Assembly: GCF_036417845.1 (NCBI RefSeq)
Contig: NC_089980.1
Span: forward strand, 39,368,501-39,432,500
Length of the DNA stretch: 64,000 nucleotides
Source of the DNA: Apteryx mantelli
Lineage: Eukaryota > Chordata > Aves > Apterygiformes > Apterygidae
Direction of reading: 5' to 3'
Part shown: piece by piece, positions 12,346-21,600 of the stretch
Position numbering within the stretch: position 1 is the stretch's first letter
Layout: every line of letters starts with the position of its first letter
Notes under the pieces: generated by a model
Databases searched by the model: none
What the model saw: only the letters and a program-made list of their open reading frames with translations
What the model was told of the DNA's origin: nothing
Position numbers and translations under genes: made by a program

Positions 12346-14699
12346 ACATGAGAATATTAGATTTTAGTAACTAGGAGTTATCCAAGCCTAGAAGGCACCA
12401 GCACTTTGTATTGGTAGTAGAGGGCAACAGCAAACATCATTTCCATCTGTAATTTGAATATTTTGACATTTGTTTTCATTAAGAATTAAAAATTGAAATA
12501 TTGAAAAGTCCTGAAAAATACACTTCAAGAATTTCATAGTTTGGTAAGTTAATAAAAACTGGAAGTAAAACTTTTCATTCCAGTATAAAAGACATAATAA
12601 CATAAAAGTTAAAACTTTCCAGTCCTCTCAAAATTAATCTTATTGTTAAATTCCATTTGGAAACATTGAATATGTTGTCATTTTTGTGCCTTTTTTAATG
12701 AAAAATTCCTGTCATAAAAATTTTGACCAGTTCCAGTCAGTGCATACAGTCACAATATCTGATGTTTGCTATGTTTGCTACTTGTCTGTTACTTATTGGC
12801 ACAGTAGTTTACACAGAGGTACCCAAACAGCTCCAACCAAGTAATCTGTGGATTATTTTGAAACAGGCAAGTTTGTGTATAGTCAAAATTTAGTCATAGT
12901 ACTAAATATCATGACACAAAATTATCATTTAGAGAACTTCTTTATTTCTCAGTCAGCATTTTCTCTCTTTTTCCATCTTCAAAAGCAAACATGCTTTAAA
13001 ATTCAACAATTTTAGTCTAAGAGGTTTTTTATGTATGTATGTGGCCAAGTCCACATAACTATAAAGATCAAAATGAGAGTCACTTAAGGCGCCTCTCTCA
13101 TGCCTGAAATTCCACTGTCTTCAGCAGAGCTGTTGCTGAGGATTGATCAGTCTGATCCTAGGTTTGAGCTGAGAAAGACACTGCTCTTCGCTGAGGGGAA
13201 AGATTTTTTCTTTTCTTTAGATCCAGCAGTTCTGTGATTGATTATTGCAGCCAACAGCTACCACTGGAATATCATGCTAGACCATGACATGGCCTTCCTG
13301 TACTGAAGTTATAGCTTGTTTTCTGATTGTGTTTGTAACATTTAAGTGCTTTTACTAGTATGACAGCCTGCAATTTTGTTAGTAACACTTTGAAGATGGT
13401 TCTGTTAGTAATTCTAGTGACAATTCTTTTAAATAATTATGATCAGTCTTGCAGACTCAGTCACAATATCTGTTCAGTTTGAAGTGCATACAGTATTTTG
13501 TAACCAGGCCAAACTTTGGAGGTAATATAAACATATTTAATACCTCATCTATGCTGACTTTGAAGCAATGTTGTTAGGTTCAAGAAACAGTGATCCAGCA
13601 ACTCTGCTTTGATAGTAATAACAGGCCTAGAAAATGGACACTTTTGTTGCTTGTTTTTGTCTTTCTTATCCTGCACCATAGCAGGTCATTCATTCTCTGA
13701 CAAGAAGTTTCAAAAATTCCAATGAATGGAGAATGTTGACATATAAAACTTAGCTGCTATTCCTGTAAAATAACTATATATAGCCAGATGTAATTGCTTC
13801 TCTAAATAAAATACCAGTGAACACATTACAAGATTAAAGAGGAACTTTGAGCTTCCATCACATCTATTTGCTAACTCCCACCCGTATACACACTATGACT
13901 TTGCAGTCATAGTTCTGCAATGCCATGGAACTTAATTTAGGATATGCTTGACATATTACACTTCCCCACATTCCTAAATGAAGTGTTCTTCCATTAGCAG
14001 TGAGCTAGCTGCTTAGTTCTCATTTTAGCTGCCCACTTCAGCTTTCATGGGTGAAAGTATGTTCATTTCACTGAATACTGTAATACTGTAATGCAATTGC
14101 TTGTTATTAGTAGTTTATTGTTAAGATTTGTGAATCCATAATAAAGCAGTTAGGTGACCATGGGGATTTGGATACAGTATTTAGATCATATTATTTTGAA
14201 AGTTGCAGTCTTTAAAAAAAGTCTCTTTAAAGTGGCAATTATAGACAGTAAAAGTGAGGTAAATTGCTAGAAGATAGGGTCAGAAGTGATGTATCTTACT
14301 AAATGTATGATCGACCTTTGAGAGGCAAGATATTACTAGCCTAAAGACCATTTTGGAGGTAGGAAGGAACACTGGTTAAATATTTTGGAGGATACATTTG
14401 CAATAATCTCAATAACCTCTGCTGTTCAGTAAAGGAGAAGTGCTACTGCCTATTAACTGTGGGGTTTTTGTTTACTAATTTTGGAAAAACTAAAAAGCCT
14501 GCTCATCCTTTATACCTTTTACTGGTATGGACTTAGCAAGTTCACATGCAAGAAGTACAGAGGGTACCTATATAAGGCTTTGAAAGTCCTTTGATTTTTC
14601 TTTTCTAATCTGTCAATAATTAGATTAATCTGTCTTTGCATATGAACCTTCAGGAAAGAATACAAATCTGTTTCTATGAAATATGTTTTCCTGATTCAG

Positions 14700-14835
14700 T
14701 CCTTTCACTGTTATTGTTGTTACTACTATTAATATTATCATAACATCTGGGAGCCACTGTGATAGAGCAGTATCCCACCATGCTGTGTGTCAAACAACAG
14801 ATCAAAAGCAGAACAATACTGTGCATGCATTTGTA
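14700..14835 (+). repeat. Ancient amniote interspersed repeat relic, family not assigned
   Basis: The stretch TTATTGTTGTTACTACTATT, then TATCATAACATCTGGGAGCC, then CCATGCTGTGTGTCAAACAACAG resembles a repeat common in turtles, crocodilians and birds (trinucleotide-rich start, then CATCTAGGAGCCCCAGTC-like, then ATTGTGCTAGGTGCTGTACA-like). It is diverged, and I cannot name the family with certainty. Confidence 0.45.
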
Positions 14836-14936
14836 GGTGTCACAGTAAAGGAAAATTTTAAGTTCTGAAGAACAATGGGTAGATTGGCATATGTCTCCAG
14901 GGAACTCCTAGGGATAAGGGCAGCATAGGAAAAACA

Positions 14937-15166
14937 CTCATGGGGGACTTCAACCACCCCGATATCTGCTGGAAAGACAACACAGCTAGGCTCAAACAGT
15001 CCTGGAGGTTCCTGCAGAGCATTGGTGACAACTTCTTGACACAGGTAGTGGAGGAGCCAACAAGGAGAGGTGTGCTGCTGGACCTCGTACTAACAAACAA
15101 AGAAGGACTGGTGGAAGATGTGAAGGTCAGGGGCAGCCTTGGCTGCAGTGAGCATGAGATGGTGGA
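14937..15166 (+). mobile_element. Older CR1 LINE, 5' segment (endonuclease part), split by a later insertion
   Basis: This segment encodes the [10 protein letters not shown] to EHEMVE part of the CR1 ORF2 endonuclease domain and aligns with the complement of 17,383-17,612 in the neighbouring minus-strand copy. It starts abruptly at CTCATGGGGGAC, the usual kind of CR1 5' truncation, and stops at GATGGTGGA. The next CR1 bases (GTTCAGGATCC) occur only at 19,387. It is therefore the left half of one element whose right half lies at 19,383-21,600. The catalytic SDH motif of the endonuclease reads SEH here, so this copy's nuclease was probably already dead. Confidence 0.9.
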
Positions 15167-15247
15167 ATCACAGAATCACAGAATCACTGAGGTTGGAAGG
15201 GACCTCTGGAGATCATCTAGTCCAACCCCCCTGCTCAGCAGGGTCAC

Positions 15248-18182
15248 CTAGAGCACATTGCACAGGATTGCATCCAGGCGCGTTTTGAATATCTCCAGAG
15301 AAGGAGACTCCACCACCTCTCTGGGCAACCTGTTCCAGTGCTCTGTCACCCTCACAGTGAAAAAGTTTTTCCTCATGTTAAGATGGAAGTGTCTGTGTTT
15401 CAGTTTGTGCCCATTGCCTCGCGTCCTGTCGCTCGGCACCACTGAAAAGAGTCTGGTCCCATCCTCTCGACACCCTCCCTTCACATACTTGTACACATTG
15501 ATAAGATCTCCTCTCAGCCTTCTCTTCTCCAAGCTAAACAGGCCAAGCTCTCTCAGCCTTTCCTCATAAGAGAGATGCTTCAGTCCCCTAATCATCTTTG
15601 TGGCCCTTTGCTGGACTTGCTCCAGTAGTGCCACATCCCTCTTGTACTGGGGGGCCCAGAACTGGACGCAGTACTCCAGATGTGGCCTCACCAGGGCTGA
15701 GTAGAGGGGGAGAATCACCTCCCTCGACCTGCTGGCAACACTCTTCCTGATGCAGCCCAGGATACCATTGGCCTTCTTGGCCACAAGGGTACATTGCTGC
15801 CTCATGCTTAACTTGGTGTCCACCAGCACTCCCAGGTCCTTCTCCGCAGAGCTGCTTTCCAGCAGGTCAACCCCCAACCTGTACTGGTGCATGGGGTTAT
15901 TCCTCCCCAGGTGCAGGACCCTGCACTTCCCTTTGTTGAACTTCATGAGGTTCCTCTCTGCCCACCTCTCCAGCCTGTCCAAGTCTCTCTGAATGGCAGC
16001 ACAGCCCTCTGGTGTATCAGCCACTCCTCCCAGTTTGGTATCGTCAGCAAACTTGCTGAGGGTGCACTCTGTGCCTTCATCCAGGTCATTGATGAAGAAG
16101 TTGAACAAGACTGGACCCAGTACTGACCCCTGGGGGACACCGCTAGCTACAGGCCTCCAACTAGACTCTGTGCCACTGATCACAACTCTCTGAGCTCTGC
16201 CATTCAGCCAGTTCTCAATCCACCTCACTGTCCACTCATCTAGCCCACACTTCCTGAGCTTGTCTTTGAGGATGTTATGGGAGACAGTGTCAAAAGCCTT
16301 ACTGAAGTCAAGGTAGACAACAGCCACTGCTCTCCCCTCATCTACCCAGCCAGTCATTCCATCATAGAAGGCTATCAGATTGGTTAGGCATGATTTCCCC
16401 TTGGTGAAGCCATGCTGACTACTCCTGATCACCTTCTTTTCCTCCACATGCTTGGAGATGGCCTCCAGGATGAGCTGCTCCAATCACCTTTCCAGGGATG
16501 GAGGTGAGGCTGACTGGCCTGTAGTTCCCTGGGTCCTCCTTCTTGCCCTTTTTGAAGACTGGGGTGACACTGGCTTTCTTCCAGTCCTCAGGCACCTCTC
16601 CTGTTCTCCATGACCTTTCAAAGATGATGGAGAGTGGCTTAGCAATAATGTCTGCCAGCTCCCTCAGCACTCGTGGGTGCATCCCATCAGGGCCCATGGA
16701 TTTGTGGGTGTCAAGTTTGCTTAAATGATCTCTAACCCACTCCTCCTCCACCAAGGGAAAGTCTTCCTCTCTCCAGGCTTTCTCTCTTGCCTCCAGGGTC
16801 TGGGGTTCCTGAGGGCTGGCCTCAGCAGTAAAGACTGAAGCAAAGAAGGCATTCAGTAACTCTGCCTTCTCTGCATCCTTCGTCACCAGGGCACCCACCC
16901 CATTCAGCAAAGGGCCCACATTTTCCCTAGTCTTCCTCTTGCTGCTGATGTATTTGAAGAAGCCCTTCTTGCTGTCCTTGACATCCCTTGCCAGATTTAA
17001 TTCCAAATGGGCCTTAGCCTTCCTCGTTGCATCCCTGCATACTCTGACAACATTCCTATATTCCTCCCAAGTGGCCTGTCCCCCTTTCCACTTTCTGTAT
17101 ACTTCCTTCTTCTGGTTGAGTTTTGCCAGGAGCTCCTTGCTCATCCATGCAGGTCTCCTGCCTCCTTTGCTTGACTTCCTACTCATAGGGATGCACCGCT
17201 CTTGAGCCTGGAGGAGGTGATGTTTGAATATTAACCAGCTCTCTTGAACGCCTCTTCCTTCTAGGGCCCTAACCCATGGGATTCCTCCAAGTAGGTCCCT
17301 GAAGAGGCCAAAGTTTGCTCTCCTGAAGTCCAGGGTTGCGATCCTACTTGGTGCCCTGCTGCCTCCTCGCAGGATCCTGAACTCCACCATCTCATGGTCA
17401 CTGCAGCCAAGGCAGCCCCCAACCTTCACATCTTCCACCAGTCCTTCTTTGTTTGTTAGTACGAGGTCCAGCAGCACACCTCTCCTTGTTGGCTCCTCCA
17501 CCACCTGTGTTAAGAAGTTGTCACCAATGCTCTGCAGGAACCTCCAGGACTGTTTGTGCCTAGCTGTGTTGTCTTTCCAGCAGATATCGGGGTGGTTGAA
17601 GTCCCCCATGAGAACCAGGGCCTGGGATCGTGAGGCTACTTCCAGCTGTCTGTAGAAGGCCTCATCGACTTCCTCATCCTGATCAGGTGGCCTGTAGTAA
17701 ACACCCACAACAGTGTCACCTCTGTTAGCCTGCCCTTTGATCCTTACCCATAAGCTCTCGACTCGCTCTTCATCCACCCCTAGGCACAGCTCCATACATT
17801 CCAGTTGCTCTCTCACATAAAGAGCAACTCCACCACCTCGCTTTCCTGGCCTGTCTTTCCTAAAAAGCACGTAGCCATCCATGACAGCACTCCAGTCATG
17901 TGAGCTATCCCACCATGTCTCTGTAATGGCAATGAGATCATGGCCCTGCGACCGCACACAGATCTCTAGTTCTTCCTGTTTGTTCCCCAAGCTGCGTGCA
18001 TTGGTGTACAGGCATTTCAGGGAGGTGATCGAGCATGCAGGTTTCCCAGGAGGGGTAAAAGAGGGTCCTCCATAGCCACATCCCATGCGCACTTCCCTGG
18101 CTGCATTCACCTGTTGGAGGCATCCTGACATGAGCAGTCTTTTGCTAACTACCCTGTCACTATAACTCTCCCCTTCCCCCAT
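15248..18182 (-). pseudogene. CR1 ORF2, endonuclease-reverse transcriptase, one +1 frameshift
   Basis: ORF2 normally supplies the APE-type endonuclease and reverse transcriptase for target-primed reverse transcription. The first frame (587 codons, from 18,182) has N61 (TNARS), E88 (ETWW), YRPP at 163-166, GDFN at 193-196 and SDH at 261-263, so all endonuclease landmarks are intact, and runs into the reverse transcriptase start (NYRPVSLTS). Near 16,485 one extra T in GTGATTGGAGCAG, where GTGATGGAGCAG would keep frame, sends it to a stop about 20 codons on. The remaining 411 codons lie in the +1 frame with YLDF (D59), [10 protein letters not shown] and FADD (145-148) intact. The start is chosen because it lies 5 bases after the ORF1 stop. 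It is probably inactive unless frameshifting occurs. The same lesion is present in the plus-strand copy. Confidence 0.93.
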
Positions 18183-18187
18183 CTTTC

Positions 18188-19285
18188 CTAGTTTAAAGCC
18201 CTCCTTACCAGGTTGGCCAACCTGTTGGCAAAGACCCGCGTGCCCCGCCTCGTGAGGTGGATCCCATCTCTCGCCATCAGTTGTCGATCTTCAAACAGGG
18301 TCCCATGGTCGTAGAAACCAAAACCCTGTTGCCAACACCAGCGGCGCAGCCAGTCGTTAACCTGGAAAGTCCGTCTCCTCCTCCTCTCATCCATCCCCCT
18401 CACTGGCAGGATTGAGGAGAAGATGACCTGGGCTCCCAGACCCTTGACCACCATCCCCAGAGCTCTGAAATCCTGCTTGATGGTCTCCAGTTTGCCCTTG
18501 GTGTCATTGGCGCCCACATGAAAGAGCAGCAGTGGGTAATAGTCCAAAGCGTGGACAAGCCTTGGCAGTCTTTGCATGACATCTCTCACATGAGCCCCCG
18601 GCAGGCCACAAACCTCTCTAGACAAGAGGTCAGGTCGGCAGATAGATGCCTCCGTCCCCTGCAGCAGGGAGTCCCCCACAACAATCACCCGCCGCTTTTT
18701 CCGGGTGTTCCGGCAGGGCACAGGGTCTGTTGTCCCAGGTACTTCCCTGGCAGCCATGCCCATCTCCTCCTCATCCTGGAGGGCACTGAACCTGTTCTTC
18801 AGCTTCAGGTCTTCAGGAGGAGTAGGAGCCTTTCTCCTCCCACGAGCAGTGACCAGTTTCCAGCCTTCTTCTACGATGTTATGATGTACCGTTTCACACG
18901 GCACAGAGCCCTCTGGCAACTCCACTGCTGCAGGGGGTTGGGACTCCTGGAGCTGTACAGTCTCCAAGAATACCCTGTCTATCTCTTGCTCTGCTTCTCG
19001 GATGCTGCGCAGCCTACTGACCTCCTCCTGTAACTCCCTTACCTGACGACACAACTCGTCAACAGCAGCACACCTCCTGCAGGAGAGCTGACTGCCAGCC
19101 CAGGCCTCCTGGAGAGGCCCCAAGCACTCCCTGCAGCCTGAGACCTGTAGAGCTGCATCTACTGTCAGAGGGTCGGTCTGGGTCCAAGCCTCTGACACAG
19201 CAACTCCAACAGCCGCTGGGGAACGCGCTGTGCGGCGTGTCATGACCATACTTGAGGAAATGTACACCACAGGGAACAGAAACAA
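18188..19285 (-). CDS. CR1 ORF1 protein: zinc-binding cysteines, coiled coil and SGNH esterase domain
   Basis: The 365-codon frame is intact. Residues 51, 54, 69 and 72 are a Cys-x2-Cys/Cys-x2-Cys pair like the finger of CR1 ORF1 proteins. Residues of about 74-105 form a likely coiled coil, a basic patch occurs at 194-199 (RKKRR), and the C-terminal half has SGNH/GDSL-esterase blocks: GDS (204-206), GAND (258-261) and DGIH (340-343). CR1 ORF1 is thought to bind element RNA; the esterase's role is unclear. The true start could be one of the methionines at residues 13 or 15 (MVMTRR) rather than the first. The TAG stop is 5 bases before the ORF2 ATG, which suggests coupled translation. It is a retrotransposon gene, not a host gene. 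Confidence 0.9.
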   Translation of the reverse strand: MFLFPVVYISSSMVMTRRTARSPAAVGVAVSEAWTQTDPLTVDAALQVSGCRECLGPLQEAWAGSQLSCRRCAAVDELCRQVRELQEEVSRLRSIREAEQEIDRVFLETVQLQESQPPAAVELPEGSVPCETVHHNIVEEGWKLVTARGRRKAPTPPEDLKLKNRFSALQDEEEMGMAAREVPGTTDPVPCRNTRKKRRVIVVGDSLLQGTEASICRPDLLSREVCGLPGAHVRDVMQRLPRLVHALDYYPLLLFHVGANDTKGKLETIKQDFRALGMVVKGLGAQVIFSSILPVRGMDERRRRRTFQVNDWLRRWCWQQGFGFYDHGTLFEDRQLMARDGIHLTRRGTRVFANRLANLVRRALN

Positions 19286-19382
19286 AGGTCCCTTCGCACG
19301 TCCCTTCGCGCGCCCTTCTGCGCGAACTGCTGCGCAAACTGCTGCGTCTGTTCGCTGCCTCTGTTAGCTGCGCTCTGAGTTC

Positions 19383-21600
19383 TGGAGTTCAGGATCCTGC
19401 GAGGAGGCAGCAAGGCACTAAGTAGGATCGCAACCCTGGACTTCAGGAGAGCAAACTTTGGCTTCTTCAGGGACCTACTTGGAGGAATCCCATGGGTTAG
19501 GGCCCTAGAAGGAAGGGGCGTTCAAGAGAGCTGGTTAATATTCAAACATCACCTCCTCCAGGCTCAAGAGCGGTGCATCCCTATGAGTAGGAAGTCAAGC
19601 AAAGGAGGTAGGAGACCTGCATGGATGAGCAAGGAGCTCCTGGCAAAACTCAACCAGAAGAAGGAAGTATACAGAAAGTGGAAAGGTGGACAGGCCACTT
19701 GGGAGGAATATAGGAACGTTGTTAGAGTATGCAGGGATGCAATGAGGAAGGCTAAGGCCCGTTTGGAATTAAATCTGGCGAGAGATGTCAAGGACAGCAA
19801 GAAGGGCTTCTTCAAATACATCAGCAGTAAGAGGAAGACTAGGGAAAATGTGGGCCCTTTGCTGAATGGGGTGGGTGCCCTGGTGACGAAGGATGCAGAG
19901 AAGGCAGAGTTACTGAATGCCTTCTTTGCTTCAGTCTTTACTGCTGAGGCCAGCCCTCAGGAACCCCAGACCCTGGAGGCAAGAGAGAAAGCCTGGAGAG
20001 AGGAAGACTTTCCCTTGGTGGAGGAGGAGTGGGTTAGAGATCATTTAAGCAAACTTGACACCCACAAATCCATGGGCCCTGATGGGATGCACCCACGAGT
20101 GCTGAGGGAGCTGGCGGACATTATTGCTAAGCCACTCTCCATCATCTTTGAAAGGTCATGGAGAACAGGAGAGGTGCCTGAGGACTGGAAGAAAGCCAGT
20201 GTCACCCCAGTCTTCAAAAAGGGCAAGAAGGAGGACCCAGGGAACTACAGGCCAGTCAGCCTCACCTCCATCCCTGGAAAGGTGATTGGAGCAGCTCATC
20301 CTGGAGGCCATCTCCAAGCATGTGGAGGAAAAGAAGGTGATCAGGAGTAGTCAGCATGGCTTCACCAAGGGGAAATCATGCCTAACCAATCTGATAGCCT
20401 TCTATGATGGAATGACTGGCTGGGTAGATGAGGGGAGAGCAGTGGCTGTTGTCTACCTTGACTTCAGTAAGGCTTTTGACACTGTCTCCCATAACATCCT
20501 CAAAGACAAGCTCAGGAAGTGTGGGCTAGATGAGTGGACAGTGAGGTGGATTGAGAACTGGCTGAATGGCAGAGCTCAGAGGGTTGTGATCAGTGGCGCA
20601 GAGTCTAGTTGGAGGCCTGTAGCTAGCGGTGTCCCCCAGGGGTCAGTCCTGGGTCCAGTCTTGTTCAACTTCTTCATCAATGACCTGGATGAAGGGACAG
20701 AGTGCACCCTCAGCAAGTTTGCTGACGATACCAAACTGGGAGGAGTGGCTGATACACCAGAGGGCTGTGCTGCCATTCAGAGAGACTTGGACAGGCTGGA
20801 GAGGTGGGCGGAGAGGAACCTCATGAAGTTCAACAAAGGGAAGTGCAGGGTCCTGCACCTGGGGAGGAATAACCCCATGCACCAGTACAGGTTGGGGGCT
20901 GACCTGCTGGAAAGCAGCTCTGCGGAGAAGGACCTGGGAGTGCTGGTGGACACCAAGTTAAGCATGAGGCAGCAATGTGCCCTTGTGGCCAAGAAGGCCA
21001 ATGGTATCCTGGGCTGCATCAGGAAGAGTGTTGCCAGCAAGTCAAGGGAGGTGATTCTCCCCCTCTACTCAGCCCTGGTGAGGCCACATCTGGAGTACTG
21101 CGTCCAGTTCTGGGCCCCCCAGTACAAGAGGGATGTGGCACTACTGGAGCAAGTCCAGCAAAGGGCTACAAAGATGATTAGGGGACTGGAGCATCTCTCT
21201 TATGAGGAAAGACTGAGAGAGCTGGGCCTGTTTAGCCTGGAGAAGAGAAGGCTGAGAGGAGATCTTATCAATGTGTACAAGTATCTGAAGGGAGGGTGTC
21301 GAGAGGATGGGGCCAGACTCTTTTCAGTGGTGCCGAGCGACAGGACGCGAGGCAACGGGCACAAACTGAAACACAGACAATTCCATCTGAACATGAGGAA
21401 AAACTTTTTCACTGTGAGGGTGACAGAGCACTGGCACAGGTTGCCCAGAGAGGTGGTGGAGTCTCCTTCTCTGGAGATATTCAAAACACGCCTGGATGCA
21501 ATCCTGTGCAATGTGCTCTAGGTGACCCTGCTTGAGCAGGGGGGTTGGACTAGGTGATCTCCAGAGGTCCTTTCCAACCTCAGCGATTCTGTGATTCTGA
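19383..21600 (+). mobile_element. Older CR1 LINE, 3' segment of the split plus-strand element
   Basis: The sense-strand CR1 resumes at TGGAGTTCAGGATCC, exactly where the segment ending at 15,166 broke off, and continues through the rest of ORF2 to a short 3' UTR. It ends at about 21,600 with CAGCGATTCTGTGATTCTG, the CR1 octamer tail. It forms an inverted duplicate with 15,167-17,385 on the other strand. The 411-codon reverse transcriptase frames of the two copies differ at about 9 residues by eye, so the two elements belong to the same or very close subfamilies. Confidence 0.93.
19384..21521 (+). pseudogene. CR1 ORF2 remnant: linker and reverse transcriptase, +1 frameshift
   Basis: The C-terminal part of the split plus-strand ORF2. 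The first frame (ATG at 19,583, 255 codons) covers the linker and reverse transcriptase start. It breaks at about 20,285 with the same extra T (GTGATTGGAGCAG) as the minus-strand copy and ends at 20,350. The +1 frame carries the remaining 411 codons to 21,521 with [26 protein letters not shown] and FADD motifs intact. The endonuclease part is displaced to 14,937-15,166 by the nested insertion and the 5' part is missing, so no functional ORF2 can be made here. Confidence 0.9.

Larger units (their letters stand above)
5896..14936. other. Intergenic DNA between CpG island and CR1 complex
   Basis: About 9 kb without a recognisable host gene. It contains MIR relics, an ancient interspersed relic just before the CR1 complex, a 24-bp perfect palindrome near 7.2 kb and a TG-rich tract near 8.9 kb. 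The longest open frame (9,733-10,023, minus, 96 codons) has no recognisable domain and no promoter or CpG context, and is probably chance. Confidence 0.6.
15167..19382 (-). mobile_element. Near full-length CR1 LINE inserted antisense into an older CR1
   Basis: This is a 4.2-kb non-LTR retrotransposon on the minus strand. Its sense order is a short GC-rich 5' leader (19,382-19,286), ORF1 (19,285-18,188), ORF2 with endonuclease and reverse transcriptase (18,182-15,248), and an approximately 80-base 3' UTR ending in ATTCTGTG octamers at 15,167. The 3' octamers and absence of poly(A) are hallmarks of avian CR1. Both boundaries fall where the plus-strand CR1 is interrupted. TGGA occurs on both sides (15,163-15,166 and 19,383-19,386) and may be a 4-bp target duplication or microhomology. 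ORF1 is intact and ORF2 carries one +1 frameshift, so the insertion looks young. It may lack some 5' leader. Confidence 0.92.
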
